Below, in pieces: positions 10,500 to 18,437 of a stretch of 64,000 nucleotides of DNA (its first letter is position 1; each line of letters opens with the position of its first letter). The position numbers and the translations under genes are program-made. Source of the stretch: Lysinibacillus fusiformis. Lineage in GTDB: Bacteria > Bacillota > Bacilli > Bacillales_A > Planococcaceae. The stretch covers positions 62,001-126,000 of the forward strand of contig JASENG010000008.1 in assembly GCA_030027265.1 (NCBI GenBank), written 5' to 3'. The notes under the pieces were generated by a model. That model saw only the letters and a program-made list of their open reading frames with translations, did no database searches and was not told the DNA's origin.

Positions 10500-10736
10500 A
10501 ATGCTTTGTTACGAGCTTTAGAATCGATTTTTCAATGATATGGCATCATTACTTTGACAGAAAAGGGAAGTGAGCTAAGTAAGAAATTGATTAAAAGGCA
10601 TAAAGTATTAGTTAATCTTTTTACAATACTAGGGGTTAACCAGGAAAATATTGAAAATGAAGTGAAGAATATGGAATACTATTTTAGTGATGAAATAATT
10701 GAGAGAATTGAACGTTTCTTGATTAATTATTCTTAA
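10500..10736 (+). pseudogene. Remnant of an MntR/DtxR-type metal-dependent repressor
   Basis: The frame at 10539-10736 reads YGIITLTEKGSELSKKLIKR and then an HKVLVNLFTILGV segment with an EVKNMEYYFSDEIIERIERF end. This matches the second half of MntR/DtxR proteins, including the LT-x-KG, RH and 'GI/ME-HH-hydrophobic' landmarks. The winged-helix half that should precede it is absent: an in-frame TGA at 10536 stops the frame and the sequence upstream is AT-rich without a clear helix-turn-helix. The ligand position usually holding EHH reads EYY. A terminator follows. I read this as a decayed gene; a short expressed fragment from the TTG at 10554 (60 residues) is possible but has no Shine-Dalgarno. 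Confidence 0.6.
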
Positions 10737-10741
10737 CTTAT

Positions 10742-10780
10742 AGGTCTTGCAGAAAGGAAGCCTCTGTAAGACCTTTTTTA
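10742..10780 (+). terminator. Terminator after the repressor remnant
   Basis: Arms AGGTCTTGCAGA / TCTGTAAGACCT and a T run. The following 290 bases, up to the symporter start, are very AT-rich; I see no gene or riboswitch there. Confidence 0.85.
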
Positions 10781-11074
10781 TAGAAAATATATATTTTAAT
10801 ATTATAAAAATTTCAACATTTTACATTATTAATATTATACTGTTATAATTTGAATTGTTGTGTGAACGCTTGTATTTTCTCGAAATCGTATTTTTATTCT
10901 AAATAATAACGTGTTATTTGATACTATTTATTAAATGATAACAAGGATTAAAAATTATATAGAATAATATAATCTCCTGGATTTTCAGAAATTTTATGCA
11001 CCAAATTTAAATAGAAAATGCAAACTCTAATGTTAGGGTTTCTTGTAAGTAGTAAAAATAAAGGAGGGAAATTG

Positions 11075-12499
11075 ATGGATTGGTTTGGAAGTCTATTAGG
11101 AACTATTAATACATATTTATACTCTTACGTATTAATCATCTTGTTAGTAGGAGTGGGGCTGTTTTTTTCTATTAAAACAAAGTTTATCCAATTTCGATTA
11201 ATACCCGAAATGTTTAAACTTCTTACGGAAAAATCTCCAACAGATAAATCAGGAAAGAAGAAGGGGGTTTCTTCATTCCAAGCATTTACAATTTCTGCAG
11301 CTTCTCGTATTGGGACGGGTAATATTGCAGGGGTAGCAACAGCGATTGCACTTGGAGGACCAGGTGCAGTATTTTGGATGTGGATGATTGCGTTAATCGG
11401 TGGGGCATCTGCATTGATCGAAAGTACTTTAGCACAGGTATATAAAGTAAAAGATTCGAGCACGGGCATGTACCGTGGCGGACCAGCTTATTATATGGAA
11501 AAAGGTCTAAACAAAAGATGGATGGGTGTACTATTTGCTGTCGTTATTACATTAACTTACGGTTTCGTATTCAATTCTGTACAAGCCAATACTATTACGC
11601 TTGCGTTTGAAGAAAGCTTCGGTACAAACCGTGCTGTTGTGGGCATTATCATTTCCATTTTAACGGCCATAATTGTTTTTGGCGGCTTAAAGCGCATTGT
11701 AAGTGTCACACAAATCATTGTCCCAGTTATGGCGATTGCTTATATTGCTGTGGCTTTACTTGTAGTCATCTTAAATATTACTGAACTGCCAAATATGTTT
11801 GCACTTATCTTTAAATCTGCATTTGGTGTAGAAGAAGCCTTTGCAGGGATGATCGGGGCAGCCATCATGAACGGAGTTAAACGTGGTTTATTCTCAAATG
11901 AAGCAGGTATTGGTTCTGCACCAAACGCTGCAGCGACTGCTGAAGTATCTCACCCTGTTAAGCAAGGGTTAATTCAAACATTAGGTGTATTTATTGATAC
12001 AATTTTAGTTTGTACTTCGACTGCGGCAATCGTTTTGCTAAGCGATGCATACCTGCAATCAGATGCAGCATCAGTAAATCTTACGCAAATTTCATTAGTT
12101 TCGAATTTAGGAGATTGGGCTGGAATCTTCTTAGCCATCGCAGTTTTCCTATTTGCATACAGTACGGTTATCGGAAACTACTACTATGGTGAAACAAATA
12201 TTGGCTTTATCAAAGAATCTAAAATGGGCTTGCTAATATTCCGAGTTTTAGCTGTAGCCTTTGTTATGTTTGGGTCGGTTGCGAAAGTTCAAATCGTTTG
12301 GGATTTAGCCGATCTATTCATGGCCATTATGGCAGTAATAAATCTGCTTGCCATCCTGATGCTTTGGAAAGTAGCAAAACCTGTTATTCAGGATTATATT
12401 GCTCAGCGTAAACAAGGAAAAGATCCGGTCTTCTACAAGAAAAACGTTCCAAATATCGGAGATGTTGAATGTTGGGAAGACGAAGAAGAAAAACGATAA
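11075..12499 (+). CDS. AgcS/AlsT family sodium:alanine (amino acid) symporter
   Basis: 474-residue polytopic membrane protein of the amino acid:cation symporter (AGCS) family. Signatures: FQAFTISAASRIGTGNIAGV near residue 75, GGPGAVFWMWMIALIGGAS near 105, YRGGPAYYMEKGL, and NEAGIGSAPNAAATAEV near 270. ATG at 11075 follows AAAGGAGG; an in-frame ATG 57 bases upstream has no ribosome site. It imports alanine, glycine or glutamine with sodium; the substrate cannot be fixed by sequence alone. Likely monocistronic, with a terminator right behind. Confidence 0.92.
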   Translation: MDWFGSLLGTINTYLYSYVLIILLVGVGLFFSIKTKFIQFRLIPEMFKLLTEKSPTDKSGKKKGVSSFQAFTISAASRIGTGNIAGVATAIALGGPGAVFWMWMIALIGGASALIESTLAQVYKVKDSSTGMYRGGPAYYMEKGLNKRWMGVLFAVVITLTYGFVFNSVQANTITLAFEESFGTNRAVVGIIISILTAIIVFGGLKRIVSVTQIIVPVMAIAYIAVALLVVILNITELPNMFALIFKSAFGVEEAFAGMIGAAIMNGVKRGLFSNEAGIGSAPNAAATAEVSHPVKQGLIQTLGVFIDTILVCTSTAAIVLLSDAYLQSDAASVNLTQISLVSNLGDWAGIFLAIAVFLFAYSTVIGNYYYGETNIGFIKESKMGLLIFRVLAVAFVMFGSVAKVQIVWDLADLFMAIMAVINLLAILMLWKVAKPVIQDYIAQRKQGKDPVFYKKNVPNIGDVECWEDEEEKR

Positions 12500-12508
12500 C
12501 ATAAATAA

Positions 12509-12545
12509 AAACGAATTCCTGATTTTTGGGGGAATTCGTTTCTTT
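12509..12545 (+). terminator. Terminator of agcS, left copy of a duplicated hairpin
   Basis: Arms AAACGAATTCC / GGAATTCGTTT. The same arms and the first loop bases (CTGATTTTT) recur at 18112-18143 beyond the gluconate operon. Confidence 0.85.
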
Positions 12546-12614
12546 GCATTTATAGTAGATAGTACGCCCAATATTTCCATCAGCTTGCCTGAACTTACTT
12601 GCATAGAAAACTTA

Positions 12615-12628
12615 TAAAAGCGTTTACA
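12615..12628 (+). promoter_or_regulatory. cre-like site (CcpA)
   Basis: TAAAAGCGTTTACA matches the cre consensus TGWAANCGNTNWCA at all defined positions except the second. It overlaps the -35 region of the gnt promoter, which fits catabolite repression of gluconate use by glucose. Confidence 0.65.
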
Positions 12629-12651
12629 TTTTTTTATTTGTAGACTATTAT
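12623..12651 (+). promoter_or_regulatory. Sigma-A promoter of the gnt operon
   Basis: TTTACA (12623-12628) and TATTAT (12646-12651) are separated by exactly 17 bases. The cre-like site covers the -35 and the GntR operator covers the -10 end and probable start site. Confidence 0.75.
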
Positions 12652-12668
12652 ACTTGTATACAAGTATA
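12649..12668. promoter_or_regulatory. GntR operator
   Basis: TATACTTGTATACAAGTATA is a perfect 20-bp palindrome. Its core ATACTTGTATACAAGTAT is, from memory, the operator bound by GntR in Bacillus subtilis; gluconate releases the repressor. It lies 28 bases before the gntR start. Confidence 0.88.
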
Positions 12669-12695
12669 TCGACTGAGTTGACAGGGAGTGACGGC

Positions 12696-13424
12696 ATGAA
12701 TCGAAAAGCAGATTTTATCTATCCTGCAAAGTGGGTCGCGAGTGCTTCAACTGGAGTCCGTTTGGCATGCGAGCTAAGAATCAGGATCATTGCGGGCATT
12801 ATTGAAAAAGGGACCGTCTTGTCTGAAAACAAGCTGGCTGCTGAATTCGAAGTGAGCCGATCTCCTATACGCGAAGCGCTGAAAATATTGGCGTCTGAAA
12901 ATATTATCCGCTTGGAGCGCATGGGTGCGGTAGTTTTAGGTTTGAGCGAGCAGGATATAAAGGAAATATACGATGTGCGTTTGCTCATCGAAACATTCGT
13001 CTATGAACGGCTGGTTAAAGTGGATACTTCTGAATTAGTGAGGGAACTCAGCAAGATTCTCGAAATGATGAAAGTAGCCATTAAATATAAAGATGCGGAT
13101 GATTTTTCGTATCAGGATGTTTTATTTCATGAAACCATCATCCAATCCATCAATCATTCGTATATTCGTCTGATTTGGAACAACACTAAACCTGTTATGG
13201 AGAGTTTGATTCTACTATCAATGCGCATGCGGCTTTTGGAAAAATACGATGATTTTTCACGCATATTGAAAAATCACGAGGTCTATATTGAGGCCATCGA
13301 GACGAAAGACCGGGACATCATGATCCAGGCTCTTCACCGGAACTTTGATAATGTTCAAGGAAAGGTGGATGACCTGTGGATGTCACAGCAAATGCTCACA
13401 AGAGAAAGGGAGCAAATACAATGA
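12696..13424 (+). CDS. gntR: Gluconate operon repressor GntR
   Basis: 242 residues: N-terminal GntR winged helix (VLSENKLAAEFEVSRSPIRE about 45-70) and C-terminal helical FCD ligand domain with the metal-site type HETIIQS. The N-terminus YPAKWVASASTGVRLA closely resembles B. subtilis GntR. ATG at 12696 follows AGGGAGTG; the frame extends 14 codons upstream over the operator and is not used. Autoregulated through the palindrome at 12649-12668. It overlaps gntK by four bases (ATGA). Confidence 0.95.
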   Translation: MNRKADFIYPAKWVASASTGVRLACELRIRIIAGIIEKGTVLSENKLAAEFEVSRSPIREALKILASENIIRLERMGAVVLGLSEQDIKEIYDVRLLIETFVYERLVKVDTSELVRELSKILEMMKVAIKYKDADDFSYQDVLFHETIIQSINHSYIRLIWNNTKPVMESLILLSMRMRLLEKYDDFSRILKNHEVYIEAIETKDRDIMIQALHRNFDNVQGKVDDLWMSQQMLTREREQIQ

Positions 13425-14965
13425 CCAACTATATGTTAGGTGTAGATATAGGCACCACGAGTACGAAAGCGGTGCTGTTCACTGAAAAGGGAGAAATCGT
13501 CAAGCAAGCGAATATCGGGTATCCTCTATACACGCCCGACATTTCCACGGCTGAGCAGGACCCGGAAGAAATATACTCGGCTGTCATAAAAGCCATTTCC
13601 AATGTGATGGGCCAATCGGGCATCCCGCAGAAAAACTTGCTGTTCATTTCATTCAGCAGCGCCATGCACAGCTTAATTGCGATGGATGAAAATGATATGC
13701 CGCTAACAAAGTGCATCACATGGGCGGACAACCGCAGTGAAGCATGGACCCGCAAAATCAAGAATGAACTGAATGGGCTTGAAGTATACAAAAGGACGGG
13801 AACTCCAATCCATCCGATGTCTCCGCTAAGCAAGATTGCGTGGCTTGTGAACGATTGCCCTGAAGTGGCTGAGAAAGCCCATAAATATATTGGGATCAAA
13901 GAATACATTTTCAAGAAATTATTCGATCGATATGCAGTGGACCATTCCCTGGCTTCAGCCATGGGAATGATGAACCTCAAGAAACTGGATTGGGATGAAG
14001 AGGCACTCAAAATCGCCGGTGTGACACGAAATCAGTTATCCGAACTTGTGCCAACTACTGAGATTTTCAGCTATTGCGATCATAAGATAGCTGCCAAGCT
14101 TTGCATCGATCCGAAAACGCCTTTTGTAATCGGGGCAAGTGATGGCGTACTTTCCAATATCGGCGTCAATGCGATCGGCAAGGGAGAAGTAGCCGTAACG
14201 ATAGGGACAAGTGGTGCAATCAGGACAGTTATTGACCGCCCACATACGGATGAAAAAGGACGCATCTTCTGCTATGCGTTGACAGAAAAGCATTGGGTCA
14301 TTGGTGGTCCAGTTAATAATGGAGGTATGGTGCTCCGCTGGATTCGTGATGAATTTGCTTCTTCCGAGGTGGAGACGGCTAAACGACTCGGCATTGATTC
14401 ATATGAAGTTTTGACCAAGATTGCCAACCGCGTCAGACCTGGTGCGGACGGGCTTCTATTCCATCCATACCTGGCAGGGGAACGTGCACCTTTGTGGAAC
14501 CCGGATGTGCGGGGATCATTCTTCGGCCTGACGATGTCGCATAAGAAAGAGCACATGATTCGTGCCGCACTCGAAGGAGTCATCTATAATCTGTACACCG
14601 TTTTTCTGGCATTACTAGAAGTGATGGACGAGCCAGTCTCCCGCATTCAGGCTACTGGTGGTTTTGCAAGGTCCGATGTTTGGCGCCAGATGATGGCCGA
14701 TATATTCGACGTGGAAGTCATTGTTCCTGAAAGCTATGAAAGTTCTTGCCTTGGCGCTTGCATCCTAGGGCTGTATGCTACAGGCAAGATTGATTCATTT
14801 GATGTCGTATCTGAAATGATCGGCAACACATTCAAGCATATGCCGAGTGAAGAGTGCGTACAGGAATACCAGAAACTGCTGCCGATCTTCATTAACTTAT
14901 CAAGGGTTTTGGAGAGCGAATATGCAAGTATTGCTGAGTATCAAAGAGGTTTGACGAAAAAATAA
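13421..14965 (+). CDS. gntK: Gluconokinase GntK
   Basis: 514-residue FGGY-family carbohydrate kinase; phosphorylates gluconate to 6-phosphogluconate with ATP. Phosphate-1 motif near the start (LGVDIGTTSTKAV), adenosine/hinge segment GKGEVAVTIGTSGAIRTV, GGPVNNGGMVLRWI, and ATGGFARSDVWRQMMADIF near the C-terminus. Length is as usual for the Bacillus enzyme. ATG at 13421 overlaps the gntR stop (ATGA), with AAAGGGAG upstream, so it is translationally coupled. Base composition is richer in G+C than in flanking genes: one 60-base line, 14461-14520, has 35 G/C. Confidence 0.95.
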   Translation: MTNYMLGVDIGTTSTKAVLFTEKGEIVKQANIGYPLYTPDISTAEQDPEEIYSAVIKAISNVMGQSGIPQKNLLFISFSSAMHSLIAMDENDMPLTKCITWADNRSEAWTRKIKNELNGLEVYKRTGTPIHPMSPLSKIAWLVNDCPEVAEKAHKYIGIKEYIFKKLFDRYAVDHSLASAMGMMNLKKLDWDEEALKIAGVTRNQLSELVPTTEIFSYCDHKIAAKLCIDPKTPFVIGASDGVLSNIGVNAIGKGEVAVTIGTSGAIRTVIDRPHTDEKGRIFCYALTEKHWVIGGPVNNGGMVLRWIRDEFASSEVETAKRLGIDSYEVLTKIANRVRPGADGLLFHPYLAGERAPLWNPDVRGSFFGLTMSHKKEHMIRAALEGVIYNLYTVFLALLEVMDEPVSRIQATGGFARSDVWRQMMADIFDVEVIVPESYESSCLGACILGLYATGKIDSFDVVSEMIGNTFKHMPSEECVQEYQKLLPIFINLSRVLESEYASIAEYQRGLTKK

Positions 14966-14989
14966 AGGGGAATTTGGGAGGGGAATTAC

Positions 14990-16336
14990 ATGCCATTAGT
15001 TATTGTAGCTATCGGAATTGTTGCTTTGCTTGTTCTAATCATGGGGTTGAAATTGAATACATTCGTTTCATTAATCATTGTTGCATTTGGTGTGGCATTG
15101 GCACTTGGCATGCCGCTAGACGACATTGTTGGTTCCATTGAAGGCGGTCTTGGCGGGACTCTTGGCCATTTGGCCTTAATATTCGGCCTTGGTGCCATGC
15201 TCGGCCGTTTGATTGCTGATGCAGGCGGTGCACAGCGCATCGCTATGACGCTTATCGATAAATTTGGAGAAAAACGAATTCAGTGGGCAGTAGTGGTTGC
15301 GTCATTCATCATTGGTGTAGCCCTATTCTTCGAAGTTGGATTAGTATTGCTGATTCCAATCGTATTCTCCATTTCCAAACAGCTGAAGGTTTCTATTTTG
15401 CATTTAGGAATTCCGATGGTTGCAGCGTTGTCTGTAACACATGGCTTCCTGCCACCTCATCCGGGTCCAACTGTTATTGCTGGGGAATATGGAGCGAATA
15501 TTGGTGAAGTCCTGCTTTATGGATTTATCATCGCGATTCCTACAGTTATCATTGCTGGACCAATATTTACGAAGCTTGCAAGACGGATTGTACCGAACTC
15601 ATTCAATAAAGCAGGTGATATCGCTTCGCTCGGTGAACAAAAGACTTTCAAGCTTGAAGACACTCCTGGCTTTGGAATCAGTGTATTCACGGCGATGTTC
15701 CCAGTCATTTTGATGGCCATTGCAACAGTGATCACGATGATTCAAAAGACGAACGGCATAGAAGACAATGGAGTTTTCGCAGCTGTCCGTTTCATTGGTA
15801 ATGCATCTACAGCGATGCTTCTGTCATTATTGCTCGCTGTTTACACAATGGGAGTGGCTCGTAAAATCCCGATGAAATCCATCATGGATTCTTGCTCCAA
15901 TGCCATTGCAAACATTGGTATGATGCTCTTGATCATCGGTGGTGGCGGAGCATTCAAGCAAGTCTTGATCGATGGCGGTGTAGGTGACTATGTAGCTGAA
16001 TTGTTCAGTGACAGCTCGTTCTCGCCAATCCTGCTTGCCTGGATCATCGCAGCAATCCTGCGCATTTCTTTGGGATCGGCTACGGTTGCCGCTTTGACAA
16101 CAGCAGGTTTGGTCATTCCGATGCTTGATACAACGGACGTGAACTTGGCACTTGTCGTTTTAGCGACTGGAGCGGGAAGCTTGATCGCTTCACATGTTAA
16201 TGACGCCGGGTTCTGGATGTTCAAGGAATTCTTCGGATTGACGTTGAAAGAAACGTTTGCAACATGGACCCTTCTTGAAACCATCATTTCCGTAGCTGGA
16301 TTAGTATTCATACTATTACTGAGCATGTTCGTTTAA
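14990..16336 (+). CDS. gntP: Gluconate:H+ symporter GntP
   Basis: 448 residues, about 12 membrane helices, GntP/Gnt permease family: GLGGTLGHLALIFGLGAMLG near residue 52, HGFLPPHPGPTVIAGEYGAN near 145, SLGSATVAALTTAGLV near 360 and SHVNDAGFWMFKEFF near 400. It imports gluconate for GntK. RBS GGGAGGGG precedes the ATG and the gap to gntK is 24 bases. Same GC-rich codon style as the rest of the operon. Confidence 0.95.
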   Translation: MPLVIVAIGIVALLVLIMGLKLNTFVSLIIVAFGVALALGMPLDDIVGSIEGGLGGTLGHLALIFGLGAMLGRLIADAGGAQRIAMTLIDKFGEKRIQWAVVVASFIIGVALFFEVGLVLLIPIVFSISKQLKVSILHLGIPMVAALSVTHGFLPPHPGPTVIAGEYGANIGEVLLYGFIIAIPTVIIAGPIFTKLARRIVPNSFNKAGDIASLGEQKTFKLEDTPGFGISVFTAMFPVILMAIATVITMIQKTNGIEDNGVFAAVRFIGNASTAMLLSLLLAVYTMGVARKIPMKSIMDSCSNAIANIGMMLLIIGGGGAFKQVLIDGGVGDYVAELFSDSSFSPILLAWIIAAILRISLGSATVAALTTAGLVIPMLDTTDVNLALVVLATGAGSLIASHVNDAGFWMFKEFFGLTLKETFATWTLLETIISVAGLVFILLLSMFV

Positions 16337-16429
16337 GGAAGTGTGCAGCAGCAGAGTGCCGGTTGATACTCTGCCGTATAAATAAGTAAAATCTTAGTCA
16401 ATTTTCATTAAAAGGAGGCCGAATAACTT

Positions 16430-17833
16430 ATGGGCAATTCAATCGGTGTTTTAGGCTTAGGAGTCATGGGCAGCAGCATTGCTCTAAATATGGCCAGCAA
16501 AGGCGAACGCGTATCTGTCTATAACTTTACGAGAGACTTGACCGATCGCCTGATGGAACGGATCAGTCAGGAAAGCATTCATCCATATTATGAAGCACAG
16601 GAATTTGTGGAGTCTCTGGAAACTCCGAGAAAGATCTTCCTTATGGTAACAGCCGGAAAAGTGGTGGATACGGTGATTTCATCCCTGCTTCCATTCCTGG
16701 AGCCGGGAGATATCATCATGGATGGCGGCAACTCTTTCTACGAGGATACTGCCCGCAGGAATGACGAGCTTAAATCCAAGGGCATCCATTTTCTTGGCGT
16801 AGGTGTTTCTGGCGGAGAAGAAGGAGCATTGAAAGGGCCATCCATGATGGTTGGCGGTGAACGAGAAGCATACGACCAAGTCGCTCCCATCCTGACCAAG
16901 ATTGCGGCACAAGTGGAGGGCACACCTTGCTGTACCTATATGGGTCCTATGGGCGCTGGCCACTTCGTCAAAATGGTCCATAACGGAATCGAGTATGCAG
17001 ATATGCAGCTGATTGCGGAAGCCTATACATTCATGAGAGAAAAGCTCCATATGCCGGTCGAGGAGATTGCCGACATCTTCGAAAGATGGAATGGTGGGGA
17101 ACTTAAGAGCTACTTGATTGAAATCACGGCCGATATATTAAGAAAAACAGATGAAAAAACCGGCCAGCCGCTTGTTGACGTCATTCTCGATAAAACAGGC
17201 CAGAAAGGTACGGGCAAGTGGACCAGCATGCAGGCGATCGATAATGGAATACCTGTATCAATCATTACAGAGTCCTTATTCGCACGATACATTTCAAGTC
17301 GCAAAGAAGAGCGGGTCTTTGCATCATCTGTATTGGCTGGCCCGGAAACAGCGGACGGAGAGCTGGACAAGGAAACCTGGCTTGAACATATCAGGCAGGC
17401 TCTCTACATGGGTAAAATTTGTGCATATGCACAAGGCTTTGCCCAGTACAAAGTGACTTCCGAGCTGAATAAATGGAACTTGCCGCTTAAGGATATCGCC
17501 CTTATATTCCGCGGTGGATGCATCATCCGTGCAGAGTTTCTGAATACGATCAGCCAAGCTTATGAAGAACAGCCGGAATTGCCGAATCTTTTGGTTGCTC
17601 CGTACTTTGTTGAAAAAGCAAAAGAGTACCAAATGGGCATGCGTAAAGCAGTCGCAGAGAGCATGATATCAGGATTCGCGTTTCCTGCGTTAAGTGCTGC
17701 ACTGACGTACTATGACAGTTACCGCACGGCTCAATCGAATGCCAATCTGCTTCAGGCTCAGCGGGACTATTTTGGTGCACATACCTACGAGCGGACCGAT
17801 ATGGAAGGGACATTCCATACGAACTGGAAATAA
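16430..17833 (+). CDS. gntZ: 6-phosphogluconate dehydrogenase, decarboxylating (GntZ)
   Basis: 467 residues. It oxidises 6-phosphogluconate to ribulose-5-phosphate and CO2. Rossmann start IGVLGLGVMGSSIALNMASK, substrate-loop FLGVGVSGGEEGALKGPSMM, catalytic lysine segment GAGHFVKMVHNGIEY, and DKTGQKGTGKW. An arginine follows SVYNFT, in line with NADP use (NFTRDLTDRL), though cofactor preference is not certain. Last gene of the gnt operon, 93 bases after gntP, with AGGAGG before the ATG. Confidence 0.95.
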   Translation: MGNSIGVLGLGVMGSSIALNMASKGERVSVYNFTRDLTDRLMERISQESIHPYYEAQEFVESLETPRKIFLMVTAGKVVDTVISSLLPFLEPGDIIMDGGNSFYEDTARRNDELKSKGIHFLGVGVSGGEEGALKGPSMMVGGEREAYDQVAPILTKIAAQVEGTPCCTYMGPMGAGHFVKMVHNGIEYADMQLIAEAYTFMREKLHMPVEEIADIFERWNGGELKSYLIEITADILRKTDEKTGQPLVDVILDKTGQKGTGKWTSMQAIDNGIPVSIITESLFARYISSRKEERVFASSVLAGPETADGELDKETWLEHIRQALYMGKICAYAQGFAQYKVTSELNKWNLPLKDIALIFRGGCIIRAEFLNTISQAYEEQPELPNLLVAPYFVEKAKEYQMGMRKAVAESMISGFAFPALSAALTYYDSYRTAQSNANLLQAQRDYFGAHTYERTDMEGTFHTNWK

Positions 17834-17848
17834 CAAATCATAATATGG

Positions 17849-17885
17849 AGGCTCTCTATTGGTTCTTATGAACTTTAGAGAGCCT
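17849..17885 (+). terminator. gnt operon terminator
   Basis: Arms AGGCTCTCTA / TAGAGAGCCT, 15 bases after the gntZ stop. Confidence 0.85.
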
Positions 17886-18111
17886 TCTTACTATTTTTTT
17901 GATGAGAAAAATACCTATTGCTGAAAATTTATCTTATGAATATTCTGAAAATGGAGTGTTGTAAAAATATCAATCTTGCTTAATTGAAGCAATAATTGAT
18001 GAGAGTTCGATGATAAATGGAGCTGCTAACTAAAGACTTACTCATTAATTCTCTCTGTATACTTCTGCCTATCTGGACGATGAAGACGAAAAGAAATTTA
18101 AATAATATAAA

Positions 18112-18147
18112 AAACGAATTCCTGATTTTTTAGGAATTCGTTTTTTT
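18112..18147. terminator. Right copy of the duplicated terminator hairpin
   Basis: Arms AAACGAATTCC / GGAATTCGTTT followed by a T run. It shares over 20 identical bases with the agcS terminator at 12509. No plus-strand gene ends just before it (17886-18110 looks empty), so it looks like a leftover or displaced copy. It could also terminate the minus-strand aminotransferase transcript. Confidence 0.75.
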
Positions 18148-18194
18148 GTTGTGAAGACAAGAATAGTTTACATAGGAATAGTGTTTCATGCCCG

Positions 18195-18400
18195 TTTGGA
18201 GCGCGGTTCTTCGCTTTTGTCGTAGCAATAACGCGTGCATTGCGACTGTTTGGAGTGGATTGGCCCTTGGACCGCAGCAATAATGCCTGTATTGCGACTT
18301 TTGGAGCGAAATAGCTCTTGAACCGTAGCGATGAGGCATGTTTTGCACAAGTTTGGAGTGCATTCCGTCCTGAATTGCAGCAATAAGACAAGCGCTACGC
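18195..18400. repeat. Four degenerate 51-54-bp tandem units
   Basis: TTTGGAG recurs at 18195, 18249, 18300 and 18352, each followed by a related block containing CCTTGAACCGTAGCAATAA-like and TGCATTGCGACT-like segments. The units can form imperfect hairpins (GTAGCAAT against ATTGCGAC). They lie between the gnt region and the 3' end of the aminotransferase gene. No coding role seen; short open frames through them are by-products. Confidence 0.7.
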
Positions 18401-18437
18401 CCATTAGAAACTCCAGCAACCGTCACAACACTAGCTT

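Noticed and set aside
10780-11074. Possible T-box or glycine riboswitch before the AgcS symporter
   Set aside because: The stretch is AT-rich without T-box, specifier or glycine-aptamer blocks.
13429-14583. Minus-strand open frames across gntK (up to 193 codons)
   Set aside because: Shadows of a GC-rich gene; no ribosome sites and no recognisable protein, while the plus strand has full gluconokinase motifs.
14986-16326. Minus-strand frames across gntP
   Set aside because: Low-complexity translations opposite membrane helices; gntP is certain on the plus strand.
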